A stretch of DNA of 64,000 nucleotides from Salinibacterium sp. ZJ450. GTDB taxonomy: Bacteria > Actinomycetota > Actinomycetes > Actinomycetales > Microbacteriaceae. The stretch covers positions 1,178,001-1,242,000 of the forward strand of contig NZ_CP061771.1 of the NCBI RefSeq assembly GCF_011751885.2. Direction: 5' to 3'. Made by a program: the position numbers and the translations under genes. Positions 53,244 to 62,005 of the stretch are shown here, one piece after another. Position 1 is the stretch's first letter, and each line of letters opens with the position of its first letter. The notes beneath the pieces are model-generated. The model was not told where the DNA came from. It did no database searches and worked only from the letters and a program-made list of their open reading frames with translations.

Positions 53244-53624
53244 GTGGCGTGGTTCATTCTGCTGCTCAGTGCCGTGTTCGAGGCCGTCTGGGCGACCGCT
53301 CTCGGGTATTCGAACGGGTTCACTGAGCTCGTCCCGACGATTGTGTTCGGAGTCGGCCTGGCGGCGAGCATGGCCGGCCTCGGCTGGGCGATGAAGCAGA
53401 TCCCGATCGGCACCGCATACGCGGTGTGGGTGGGTGTCGGCGCAGCGCTGACCGTCAGCTACGCGATGCTCACCGGCGACGAGGCGTTTTCGGCCTGGAA
53501 GGCCCTGTTCATCGGCGGCATCATCGTGGCGGTGATCGGGCTCAAGCTAGTCCGCCCACCCCGGCCCGTCGACACGACCGAAATGGTGAGCGCGACAACA
53601 ACGGCCGAGAGCGAGCGCCGCTGA
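53244..53624 (+). CDS. SMR-family guanidinium exporter subunit 2
   Basis: A 126-residue SMR protein with Glu13 in LSAVFEAVWATAL and GTAYAVWVGVGA, like its neighbour. A hydrophilic C-terminal tail of about 20 residues is extra. Its GTG follows the first SMR stop with no gap, so translation is coupled. The last four codons and the stop lie inside a 70-bp palindromic element, which means the element has supplied the end of the gene. Confidence 0.92.
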   Translation: MAWFILLLSAVFEAVWATALGYSNGFTELVPTIVFGVGLAASMAGLGWAMKQIPIGTAYAVWVGVGAALTVSYAMLTGDEAFSAWKALFIGGIIVAVIGLKLVRPPRPVDTTEMVSATTTAESERR

Positions 53625-53680
53625 AACTGACGAGCGCCGGGGTAACAACCGCGGCGCTCGTGGGTTTCGACGGCGCTCAC
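53611..53680. repeat. 70-bp double-palindromic element, copy 4
   Basis: The outer arms GCGAGCGCCG (53611-53620) and CGGCGCTCAC (53671-53680) enclose inner arms CGAGCGCCG (53631-53639) and CGGCGCTCG (53652-53660). Relative to copy 1 it is best aligned in reverse orientation. Its left end forms the 3' end of the second SMR gene. Confidence 0.8.
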
Positions 53681-53712
53681 CGCGAGGCGCTCACCCGCTC
53701 GCTGGGCTCACG

Positions 53713-53718
53713 TAAGCT
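53713..53718 (+). promoter_or_regulatory. -10 element of a likely leaderless glycosylase gene
   Basis: TAAGCT ends 6 nt before GTG 53725. No ribosome site is visible. Confidence 0.5.
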
Positions 53719-53724
53719 GTCGCC

Positions 53725-54318
53725 GTGTTCGACCGAGACCTGCTCAGCCGACCCGCGCTCGAGGTCGCCCCGCACCTGCTGGGCGCCACGATCAGCAAGG
53801 GCCAGGTCACGGTGCGCCTCACCGAGGTGGAAGCGTATCTCGGCGAAGGCTCAGACCCCGGATCGCACGCGTTCCGTGGGCTGAGCAAGCGCAACGCGGT
53901 GATGTTCGGCCAGCCGGGTCACCTGTACACGTACTTCACCTACGGCATGCACGTCTGCGCAAACGTGGTTTGCTCACCGGAGGGCAGCGCCTCCGGCATA
54001 CTGCTTCGCGCCGGCGAGGTCATCGAGGGCATCGAACTGGCACGCGAGCGCCGCACCACCAGCCGCCGCGACATCGACCTGGCTCGCGGGCCCGCGCGCC
54101 TCGCCGTGGCGCTCGGGATCACGCTGACCGACGGCGGCAGCGACCTGGCGGCAAGCGACATCCGCCTCGACCTGCCGAATGACGCGGCGCCGTTCGCCAC
54201 CGGCCCGCGCACCGGCGTCTCAGGCGCGGGCGGCACCCGTCACTTTCCCTGGCGGTTTTGGATACCGGGTGACCCCACGGTGTCGCCATACAAGGCACAC
54301 GTCCCGAAGAAGCGCTGA
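53725..54318 (+). CDS. DNA-3-methyladenine glycosylase (AAG/MPG family)
   Basis: A 197-residue base-excision glycosylase of the human AAG fold that removes alkylated purines. The catalytic glutamate is in LTEVEAYLGEGSDPGSHAFR near residue 38. GQPGHLYTYFTYGMHVCANV is the DNA-intercalating strand region, and the C-terminal WRFWIPGDPTVSPY is typical. The message looks leaderless. It converges on the membrane gene with an 11-bp gap. Confidence 0.94.
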   Translation: MFDRDLLSRPALEVAPHLLGATISKGQVTVRLTEVEAYLGEGSDPGSHAFRGLSKRNAVMFGQPGHLYTYFTYGMHVCANVVCSPEGSASGILLRAGEVIEGIELARERRTTSRRDIDLARGPARLAVALGITLTDGGSDLAASDIRLDLPNDAAPFATGPRTGVSGAGGTRHFPWRFWIPGDPTVSPYKAHVPKKR

Positions 54319-54329
54319 GGCGAAGCGCG

Positions 54330-54881
54330 CTACCCGAGCCCGACCCTGAGCACGGTGCCGCAGATGGCAGCCCAGATCAGGCTGGCGAGCGTGCCGATGA
54401 TGAAGCGCTCGCGCACCTCGGGTTCCTTCAGCTCCGAGTAGCGGCCGACACCCTTCACCGCCACCACCAGGGCGAGCGCCTCCGGGTAGCCCACCGCGAT
54501 GCCGGCGACCACGCCGAGCCGCTCCAGGAAGCCGATGGCGGTGCCGCCGCGCAGCACCTCCTGCGGGTTGTGCTCGCGCAGCACGATGATGCCGCCGTGG
54601 GTGCCGGGTGTCGAGCGAGTGGCGAGCCGCAGCACCAGCGCCGCCAACGGCCCGCCGGCGACGATGCCGAGCGTCGCGACGAACAGGCTGATCAACGCGG
54701 GCAGCACGTCGAGCGTCAACGCCGGAAGCCCGCCGAACCAGATGATGAACACGCACAGCACCACGGGCACGATCGGCACCACGGACAGTCGCCGGTAGCG
54801 CTGCTGCGCCGCGAGCACGGCCGCCACCACGCCGGCGAGGCAGAGCACGGCGACCGTGATCCAGACGATGAGCGAGAGCAC
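54330..54881 (-). CDS. Multi-pass membrane protein of unknown function
   Basis: A 183-residue hydrophobic protein with about four transmembrane helices (near residues 3-24, 34-53, 60-85 and 160-180). Between helices 3 and 4 lies a larger loop with GGIIVLREHNPQEVLRGGTA and a KGVGRYSELKEPEVRERFI segment, which looks cytosolic. I do not recognise the family. The ATG follows the SatD-like gene by 3 bp, so the two form an operon. Pairing of a SatD-like regulator with a membrane protein is also known in Firmicutes. Confidence 0.7.
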   Translation of the reverse strand: MLSLIVWITVAVLCLAGVVAAVLAAQQRYRRLSVVPIVPVVLCVFIIWFGGLPALTLDVLPALISLFVATLGIVAGGPLAALVLRLATRSTPGTHGGIIVLREHNPQEVLRGGTAIGFLERLGVVAGIAVGYPEALALVVAVKGVGRYSELKEPEVRERFIIGTLASLIWAAICGTVLRVGLG

Positions 54882-54884
54882 TGG

Positions 54885-55517
54885 TTACCCCTTGTCAGTG
54901 TCGGCGGACGCGGCGGCGGATGCGGACGCGTCGTGCGCTTCCATGAGCCTAGCCAGAGCCACGGTCGCTTCCGCCTCAGCGCGCAGGTGTGCCGCCTGCG
55001 CGCGCTTGCTCGCGGCCTGCGGGGTGATGCCGAGTCGGGCCGCGGCATCCGCCTGTGACCGCCCGTGACGCACCAGGTCGTACAGCTCCCAGCCCTCGGC
55101 GCTGCGCCGTTCCCGCAGGTGCAGCAGCAGGTCGAGCACGGCCTGCAGATCCGATGCGGATGGCGCGACATCCGATCCAACACTGACAATCGCCGTGCGC
55201 GTCGCGCGCTTCTTCGCCCGGTCGATCGCGGTGCGCGCGGCGATGAAGGCGTCACCGGATGCCTCGCGCGTCGACCGCGGGAGTGGCAGGTCCACCGGGC
55301 CGATGCCGCAGCCGGTGCTCCACTGCTCGGAGCGTGACAACTCCAGCAGCACCCGCAGCGCCGTGCCCGCATCGGCGGTGACCAGCTGCAGCTCGTCGCC
55401 TGCCGTGCGTTCGGCGGCGAGCGTCAGCCCGCCGGCCCGGTTGAGCTCGTCCAAGGTGGCGGCCACCTGATCCGAGGTGCCTCGGCTGTTCACCTGATCC
55501 GCAGTGATGACGAACAT
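54885..55517 (-). CDS. SatD-like helix-turn-helix protein
   Basis: A 210-residue soluble protein. The first half (VITADQVNSRG, GDELQLVT, GCGIGPVDLPLP) resembles the SatD family. The second half has a sigma-70-region-4-like or helix-turn-helix segment, LYDLVRHGRSQADAAARLGI followed by TPQAASKRAQAAHLRAE (about residues 145-181). Regulation of its own operon or of nearby glgX-treYZ is possible. A GGGAGG site supports the ATG. An inverted repeat lies 11-45 bp upstream of the start. Confidence 0.65.
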   Translation of the reverse strand: MFVITADQVNSRGTSDQVAATLDELNRAGGLTLAAERTAGDELQLVTADAGTALRVLLELSRSEQWSTGCGIGPVDLPLPRSTREASGDAFIAARTAIDRAKKRATRTAIVSVGSDVAPSASDLQAVLDLLLHLRERRSAEGWELYDLVRHGRSQADAAARLGITPQAASKRAQAAHLRAEAEATVALARLMEAHDASASAAASADTDKG

Positions 55518-55527
55518 CCGGCCTCCC

Positions 55528-55562
55528 TGATCAAGCCGACAGGGTTGTCGTCGGCACGATCA
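55528..55562. promoter_or_regulatory. Inverted repeat between SatD-like gene and glgX, candidate operator
   Basis: GCCGAC (55535-55540) and GTCGGC (55550-55555) are perfect arms, extended outward by TGATC/GATCA with short mismatches, giving about 13-nt arms around 9 nt. It lies just before the SatD-like start. The 216-bp gap up to glgX shows no gene. Confidence 0.5.
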
Positions 55563-55733
55563 ACCTTACAAGCATGATTGGCCATTAATCAAACCGCAGG
55601 GGTTGATGCGCGCGTCTGTTGTGAGAGCGCAACACCGCTCGAATACCAACCCGACACCGAGCCGACACCTGACAGCGACCGGTCGCAGCGCATAGGCTCG
55701 GGACGACATCTGACCTGTCGATCGGGGGCATCA

Positions 55734-57920
55734 GTGGTGGAAACCTGGCCGGGAACGCCGTATCCGTTGGGCGCGACCTTCGATGGAAGCGGCACCAACT
55801 TCGCCCTGTTCAGCGAGGCGGCCTCCCGGGTCGAACTCTGCCTCTTCGATGAGGACGGGGCCGAAACCCGGGTAGCTCTGCGCGAGGTCGACGCCTACGT
55901 CTGGCACGCGTATCTGCCACACGTGCAGCCGGGCCAGCGCTACGGCTACCGGGTGCACGGCGACTACCTGCCAGAGCAAGGGATTCGCAACAATCCGTCG
56001 AAGCTGCTGCTCGACCCGTACGCCAAGTCGATCGACGGCGCCATCCAGTGGAACCCGTCGCTGTTCTCCTACGACTTCGGCGACCCGGCCAGCCGCAACG
56101 ATGACGACTCCGCGCCGTACACGATGAAGAGCGTGGTGATCAACCCGTTCTTCGACTGGGCAGGCGACCGGCCGCTGCGCACCCCGTACAGCAACTCGAT
56201 CATCTACGAGGCGCACGTGAAGGGCCTGACCCAACTGCACCCCGCGGTGCCGGAGGAGCAACGCGGCACCTACGCCGGGGTCGCCCACCCGGCCGTGATC
56301 GACCACCTCACCAAGCTCGGCGTGACCGCGATCGAGCTGATGCCGGTGCACCAGTTCGTGAACGACAACACCCTGCAGGACAAGGGGCTGTCGAACTACT
56401 GGGGCTACAACACCATCGGCTTCTTCGCACCGCACAACGCATACTCGTCGACCGGCAACACCGGCCAGCAGGTGCAGGAGTTCAAAAGCATGGTGCGCGC
56501 CCTGCACAGGGCGGGCATCGAGGTGATCCTTGACGTGGTCTACAACCACACCGCCGAGGGCAACCACCTCGGTCCGACGCTGTCGTTCAAGGGCATCGAC
56601 AACGCCGCGTACTACCGGTTGGTCGATGACGACCCGCAGTTCTACATGGACTACACCGGCACCGGCAACTCGTTCAACGTGCGGCATCCGCACTCGCTGC
56701 AATTGATCATGGATAGCCTGCGCTACTGGGTGATCGAGATGCACGTCGACGGATTCCGCTTCGACCTCGCCGCCGCGCTGGCGCGTGAGTTCTACGACGT
56801 CGACAAGCTCGCCACCTTCTTCGAACTGGTGCAGCAGGACCCGGTCGTGTCGCAGGTGAAGTTGATTGCCGAGCCGTGGGATGTCGGACCGGGCGGCTAT
56901 CAGGTGGGTAACTTCCCGCCGCAGTGGACAGAGTGGAACGGCAAGTATCGCGACACGGTCCGCGACTTCTGGCGAGGCGAACCGTCGACCCTTGGCGAGT
57001 TCGCGGCCAGGGCCACCGGCTCCGCCGACCTCTACGAATCGGAGGGGCGCCGCCCGGTGGCGTCGATCAACTTCGTCACCGCGCACGACGGCTTCACCCT
57101 GCGCGACCTCGTGTCATACAACGACAAGCACAACGAGGCCAACGGCGAAGCCGGCAAGGACGGCGAGTCCCACAACCGCAGCTGGAACAGTGGGATCGAG
57201 GGACCGACGGATGACGCGGACGTGCTCGCTCTGCGCTCCCGCCAGCAGCGCAACTTCCTGGCGACGCTGCTGCTGTCGCAGGGGGTGCCGATGATCACGC
57301 ACGGCGACGAGTTGGGGCGCACCCAGCAGGGCAACAACAACGTGTACGCGCAGGACTCCGAACTGTCCTGGATCGACTGGAGCACGGTCGACCAGCCGCT
57401 GGTCGAGTTCACCGCGGCCGTCGCCCGGCTGCGGCACGAGCATCCGACCTTCCGCCGGATGCGCTACTTCGACGGTCGGCCGGTGACCCGCGGCAAGGGC
57501 GAGCCGCTGCCGGACATCGTCTGGCTCACCCCGAGCGGAACCGAAATGGCGGCGAAGGACTGGGACACGCAGTTCGCCCGGTCGGTGGCCGTCTTTCTGA
57601 ACGGCCACGGCATCCGCGGACGTGATCCGCGCGGCCAGCCGATCACCGACGTCAACTTTCTCGTGCTGTTCCACGCCGACGCCGAGCCGATTGACTTCAC
57701 CCTGCCTACCGCCCAATTCTCCGAGCACTGGGAGATTGTGGTCGACACCAGCGGGGGAGTGCAGGAGCTCGACACCATCGCGGCCGGCAGCACCCTATCG
57801 GTGACCGGGCGGTCGCTGGTGGTGCTGCGCGCGCACAGCCCGCTCGACCATGTGGCGGATGACTCGGTGGCGGCCAGCCTCAGCGTGCTCACCGGCTCGC
57901 ACACCGAGAAGGTCGGATGA
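55734..57920 (+). CDS. glgX: Glycogen debranching enzyme GlgX/TreX
   Basis: A 728-residue isoamylase-type debranching enzyme. A CBM48 domain (about residues 5-110, LGATFDGSGTNFALFSEAA) precedes the GH13 barrel. The conserved regions are DVVYNHTAEGN, GFRFDLAAAL (nucleophile Asp), LIAEPWDVG (acid Glu) and FVTAHDGFTL. The start is GTG 55734 or 55737; the open frame further upstream has no homology. treY overlaps by 4 bp, so as TreX it would feed linear dextrins to TreY. Confidence 0.94.
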   Translation: MVETWPGTPYPLGATFDGSGTNFALFSEAASRVELCLFDEDGAETRVALREVDAYVWHAYLPHVQPGQRYGYRVHGDYLPEQGIRNNPSKLLLDPYAKSIDGAIQWNPSLFSYDFGDPASRNDDDSAPYTMKSVVINPFFDWAGDRPLRTPYSNSIIYEAHVKGLTQLHPAVPEEQRGTYAGVAHPAVIDHLTKLGVTAIELMPVHQFVNDNTLQDKGLSNYWGYNTIGFFAPHNAYSSTGNTGQQVQEFKSMVRALHRAGIEVILDVVYNHTAEGNHLGPTLSFKGIDNAAYYRLVDDDPQFYMDYTGTGNSFNVRHPHSLQLIMDSLRYWVIEMHVDGFRFDLAAALAREFYDVDKLATFFELVQQDPVVSQVKLIAEPWDVGPGGYQVGNFPPQWTEWNGKYRDTVRDFWRGEPSTLGEFAARATGSADLYESEGRRPVASINFVTAHDGFTLRDLVSYNDKHNEANGEAGKDGESHNRSWNSGIEGPTDDADVLALRSRQQRNFLATLLLSQGVPMITHGDELGRTQQGNNNVYAQDSELSWIDWSTVDQPLVEFTAAVARLRHEHPTFRRMRYFDGRPVTRGKGEPLPDIVWLTPSGTEMAAKDWDTQFARSVAVFLNGHGIRGRDPRGQPITDVNFLVLFHADAEPIDFTLPTAQFSEHWEIVVDTSGGVQELDTIAAGSTLSVTGRSLVVLRAHSPLDHVADDSVAASLSVLTGSHTEKVG

Positions 57921-60220
57921 GAATCCCGACCAGCACGTACCGGCTGCAGGTGCGGCCGGGGTTCGACTTCGATGCGGTGGCCGGCGTCATCCCGTACCTG
58001 GCCGACCTCGGCGTGGACTGGATCTACCTGTCGCCGATCCTGCAGGCCGAACGCGGCTCGGAGCACGGCTACGACGTCACCGACCCCACCCGCCTCGACG
58101 CCGAGCGCGGCGGTGAGGCCGGCTTCCGCCGCGCGGTCGCCGCCGCCCGGCACCACGGCCTCGGTGTGCTGGTCGACATCGTGCCGAACCACCTCGGTGT
58201 GGCGACCCCGGCGCAGAACCCGTGGTGGTGGGACGTGCTGAAGCACGGGCAGTCGTCGCCGCACGCCGCGGCCTTCGACATCGACTGGGCGGCGGGCGAC
58301 GGTCGGCTGCGGATTCCGGTGCTGGGCACGGCGGCGGATGTCGCGGCGCTCACCGTGCTCGGCGACGAGCTGCACTACTACGACCACCGCTTCCCGCTCG
58401 CTCCGGGCACGGCGGACGACGGCGCCGACGCGGTTCAGGTGCACGCGCGCCAGCACTACGAACTCGTCGACGGGCGCCGCGCCGACGACGAGTTGAACTA
58501 CCGGCGCTTCTTCGCGGTGAACAGCCTGGCCGGCCTCCGCGTTGAGCTGCCGCGGGTGTTCGACGAGTCGCATGCACAGGTGGCCCGCTGGTTCGACGAA
58601 GGCCTCGTTGACGGGCTCCGAGTCGACCACCCCGACGGGTTGCACGATCCGAAGGGCTACCTCGACCGGCTGCGGGTACTCACCGGTGGCGCGTGGGTGC
58701 TGGTGGAGAAGATCCTCGAGCCGGGGGAGGCGCTGCCGGCCAACTGGGCGGTGTCCGGCAGCACCGGCTACGACGCGCTGGCGGTGATCGACCGGGTGCT
58801 CACCGATCCAAAAGCCGAGACCCCGTTGATAGCGCTCGATGCGCGGCTGCGCGGCGAGGCCGTCCCGTGGCCGGAGCTGGTGCACCACGGCAAGCGTGAG
58901 GTGACCGACGGCATGCTGCGATCCGAGGTGCGGCGGCTGGTGCGGGATCTCGGCTGGGACCGGTTCGACGCCGGCACCACCGAACAGGCGCTCGCCGAGG
59001 TGCTCGCCTGCTTCCCGGTCTACCGGTCCTACCTGCCAGACGGGGCCGAGCATCTGGCGACCGCTGTGCGCGAGGCAACCCGTCGCCGTCCGGAACTGGC
59101 CGAGCCGCTGCGGGCGCTGTCCGAGGTACTCGAAGATCCGCGACATCCGGCCGCCACGCGTTTTCAACAGACCTCCGGCATGGTGATGGCGAAGGGGGTG
59201 GAGGATCGGGCGTTCTACCGGTACTCGCCGCTGACCTCGCTGACCGAGGTGGGCGCCGACCCGTCGGAGTTCAGCGTCAGCGTCGACCGCTTCCACGCAG
59301 TGCAGCAGCACCGGCAGGCGCACTGGCCGCACACCATGACCACCCTGTCCACCCACGACACCAAGCGCTCGGAGGATGCCCGAGCCCGGCTGGCGGTGCT
59401 CGCCGAACTGCCGGACGACTGGGCCGAGGTGCTCGACGCCCTGCGATCCCAGGTGTCGGTCGGCGACGGGCCGCTGGAGAACCTGCTCTGGCAGGCCACC
59501 ATCGCGGCGTGGCCGATCGGCCGCGACCGGCTGCTCGGCTACGCGCTGAAGGCCGCCCGCGAAGCCGATCTCAGCACGCACTGGACGGTGCCGGATGAGG
59601 CGTTCGAACGGAAGCTCACAAACCTGGTCGATGCGACGGTAGCCGACCCGGTGGTGATCGCTGTCATCACCGCGTTCGTTGATCGGATCAGCGCTGCGGG
59701 CTTCTCCAACGGCCTCACCGCCAAACTGCTGCAGCTCACCGCTCCCGGGGTGCCCGACGTGTACCAGGGCAGCGAACTGTGGGAATTATCACTGGTCGAC
59801 CCAGATAACCGGCGCCCCGTCGACTTCGCCGAACGGGCGCGGCTGCTGGCACGCCTGGACGACGGATGGCGCCCGCCCGTCGATTCTGACGGGGCCGCCA
59901 AGCTGCTCATCACCAGCCGCGCGCTGCGACTCCGCCGCGACAACGCCCACCTCTTCACCGGCTACCGGCCGCTGCTCGCGACCGGCGCCGCCGCGGACCA
60001 CCTCATCGGGTTCGACCGCGGCGGGGCGATCAGCATCGGCACGCGACTGCCGCTCGGCCTCGCCGACGCCGGCGGCTGGCGGGACACCGCCATCCAGCTC
60101 GAGTCGGCGCACACCGACCAGTTCACCCGGCGGCGTTACGAGCCCGGCGAGGTGCCACTGGCGACGCTGCTCGAGCACTACCCGGTGGCGTTGCTCTCCG
60201 CAGAGGAGGCGCCCCGATGA
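57917..60220 (+). CDS. treY: Maltooligosyl trehalose synthase
   Basis: A 767-residue GH13 enzyme that turns the reducing-end alpha-1,4 bond of maltodextrins into a trehalose-type alpha-1,1 bond. Early [17 protein letters not shown] is the TreY hallmark. GH13 regions are [35 protein letters not shown] and [17 protein letters not shown]. It is coupled to both glgX and treZ by 4-bp overlaps. Confidence 0.96.
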   Translation: MRIPTSTYRLQVRPGFDFDAVAGVIPYLADLGVDWIYLSPILQAERGSEHGYDVTDPTRLDAERGGEAGFRRAVAAARHHGLGVLVDIVPNHLGVATPAQNPWWWDVLKHGQSSPHAAAFDIDWAAGDGRLRIPVLGTAADVAALTVLGDELHYYDHRFPLAPGTADDGADAVQVHARQHYELVDGRRADDELNYRRFFAVNSLAGLRVELPRVFDESHAQVARWFDEGLVDGLRVDHPDGLHDPKGYLDRLRVLTGGAWVLVEKILEPGEALPANWAVSGSTGYDALAVIDRVLTDPKAETPLIALDARLRGEAVPWPELVHHGKREVTDGMLRSEVRRLVRDLGWDRFDAGTTEQALAEVLACFPVYRSYLPDGAEHLATAVREATRRRPELAEPLRALSEVLEDPRHPAATRFQQTSGMVMAKGVEDRAFYRYSPLTSLTEVGADPSEFSVSVDRFHAVQQHRQAHWPHTMTTLSTHDTKRSEDARARLAVLAELPDDWAEVLDALRSQVSVGDGPLENLLWQATIAAWPIGRDRLLGYALKAAREADLSTHWTVPDEAFERKLTNLVDATVADPVVIAVITAFVDRISAAGFSNGLTAKLLQLTAPGVPDVYQGSELWELSLVDPDNRRPVDFAERARLLARLDDGWRPPVDSDGAAKLLITSRALRLRRDNAHLFTGYRPLLATGAAADHLIGFDRGGAISIGTRLPLGLADAGGWRDTAIQLESAHTDQFTRRRYEPGEVPLATLLEHYPVALLSAEEAPR

Positions 60221-61992
60221 CCGTCCACACCCCATTCTCTGTCTGGGCGCCCACCCCAACCACCGTCCGACTGAGCCTCGCCGACGACACCCTCCCCATG
60301 CTCCGCGCCGCCGACGGCTGGTGGACGCCCGAGCCGGACGCCCTGCACGCCGCGCTCGAGCGCGCCGAAGGGCGCCCGGTCGACTACGGCTACCTGCTCG
60401 ATGACGACCCGACGATGCTGCCCGATCCCCGCTCCCGGCGGCAGCCATCGGGGGTGCACGAGCGCTCGCGCAGTTTCGATCCCGGTGAGTTCGCCTGGTC
60501 GGACGCCGCGTGGACCGGTCGGCAACTGGCCGGCGGCGTGATCTACGAACTGCACATCGGAACCTTCACCCGCGAAGGCACCCTGGATGCCGCCGCCGGC
60601 CGGCTCGACCACCTGAAGAGCATCGGCGTCGACTTCGTCGAGCTCCTGCCGGTGAACGCGTTCAACGGAACCCACAACTGGGGCTACGACGGGGTGCTCT
60701 GGTACGCGGTGCACGAGCAGTACGGGGGACCGGCCGCCTACCAGCGGTTCGTCGACGCCTGCCACGCCGCCGGACTCGGCGTGGTGCAAGACGTCGTCTA
60801 CAACCACCTCGGCCCGAGCGGCAACTACCTGCCCCGGTTCGGCCCGTACCTGCACCCGGCGTCGGCGAACACCTGGGGTGCGTCGCTGAATCTCGACGGC
60901 GACCAGTCCGACCCGGTGCGCCGCTACATCATCGACAACGCCCTGGCCTGGTTCCGCGACTACCACGTCGACGCGCTGCGCCTCGACGCGGTGCACGCGC
61001 TCGTCGACCACCGTGCCACGCACCTGTTGGAGCAGGTGGCTCAGGATGTCGCGGTCCTGTCCGCCGAGCTCGGCAGGCCGCTCACCCTGATCGCCGAATC
61101 CGACCTGAACGACCCGCGGCTGATCACCCCGCGCGACGCCGGAGGGTACGGGCTCGACGCACAGTGGAGCGACGACTTCCACCACGCCCTGCACAGCAAC
61201 CTCACCGGCGAGGCGAACGGTTACTACACCGACTTCCACTCACTGGAGGCACTGGACAAGGTTTTACAACGCGGGTTCTTCCACGACGGCAGCTTCTCCA
61301 GCTTCCGCGGCCGCAACCACGGTCGGCCGATCGATCGCGACCGGATGCCCACCTGGCGGCTGGTGGTTTGCTCGCAGAACCATGACCAGATCGGCAATCG
61401 GGCGGCCGGCGACCGCCTCAGCGCCCAGCTGGACCCGGGCCAGTTGGGCATCGCCGCCGTGTTGGTGATGCTCGGCCCGTTCACGCCGATGCTGTTCATG
61501 GGCGAGGAGTGGGCGGCGTCCACCCCGTGGCAGTTCTTCACCTCGCATCCCGAGCCGGAACTCGGCGTGGCCACCGCGAAGGGCCGCATCGCCGAGTTCG
61601 CCCGGATGGGCTGGGACGAGAGCACCGTGCCGAACCCGCAGGACCCGGCCACCTTCGACCGGTCGAAGCTGCGCTGGGAGGAACGCGAGCAGGGCGAGCA
61701 CGCCCGGCTGCTGGCGCTGTACCGGCAGCTCGCCGAACTCCGCGCGGGACACCCCGAGTTCCGCGACCCGCGATTCCGCGACATCCGCACCCGGTTCGAC
61801 GCCGCAGCCGGCTGGTTCCTACTGGGCCGCGGCGCGGTCAGCATCGCGGTCAACTTCAGCGACCAGCCGACGAGAGTACCGCTCGAGGCCGGCCACCGGA
61901 TGCTGCTGCTGGCCGCCGACGCGGTGATGCTCGACCGTGACGCGGTGCTGCTGCCGGGGCACGCGTTCGCGGTGCTCGCGACACGCCGCTAG
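60217..61992 (+). CDS. treZ: Malto-oligosyltrehalose trehalohydrolase
   Basis: A 591-residue GH13 hydrolase that frees trehalose from the TreY product. An N-terminal CBM48-like domain starts [17 protein letters not shown]13 regions are [38 protein letters not shown] and [31 protein letters not shown] segment is typical of TreZ. Together with glgX and treY it forms a complete TreX-TreY-TreZ route from glycogen to trehalose, for osmotic or cold protection. Confidence 0.96.
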   Translation: MTVHTPFSVWAPTPTTVRLSLADDTLPMLRAADGWWTPEPDALHAALERAEGRPVDYGYLLDDDPTMLPDPRSRRQPSGVHERSRSFDPGEFAWSDAAWTGRQLAGGVIYELHIGTFTREGTLDAAAGRLDHLKSIGVDFVELLPVNAFNGTHNWGYDGVLWYAVHEQYGGPAAYQRFVDACHAAGLGVVQDVVYNHLGPSGNYLPRFGPYLHPASANTWGASLNLDGDQSDPVRRYIIDNALAWFRDYHVDALRLDAVHALVDHRATHLLEQVAQDVAVLSAELGRPLTLIAESDLNDPRLITPRDAGGYGLDAQWSDDFHHALHSNLTGEANGYYTDFHSLEALDKVLQRGFFHDGSFSSFRGRNHGRPIDRDRMPTWRLVVCSQNHDQIGNRAAGDRLSAQLDPGQLGIAAVLVMLGPFTPMLFMGEEWAASTPWQFFTSHPEPELGVATAKGRIAEFARMGWDESTVPNPQDPATFDRSKLRWEEREQGEHARLLALYRQLAELRAGHPEFRDPRFRDIRTRFDAAAGWFLLGRGAVSIAVNFSDQPTRVPLEAGHRMLLLAADAVMLDRDAVLLPGHAFAVLATRR

Positions 61993-61998
61993 TACAGT
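61993..61998 (+). promoter_or_regulatory. -10 element of a likely leaderless tyrS transcript
   Basis: TACAGT begins right after the treZ stop and ends 7 nt before GTG 62006. Confidence 0.5.
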
Positions 61999-62005
61999 GG
62001 GAGCC

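Noticed and set aside
57464-59581. Long open frame of 705 codons on the minus strand across glgX-treY
   Set aside because: Antisense to well-supported GH13 genes; shadow composition and no ribosome site.
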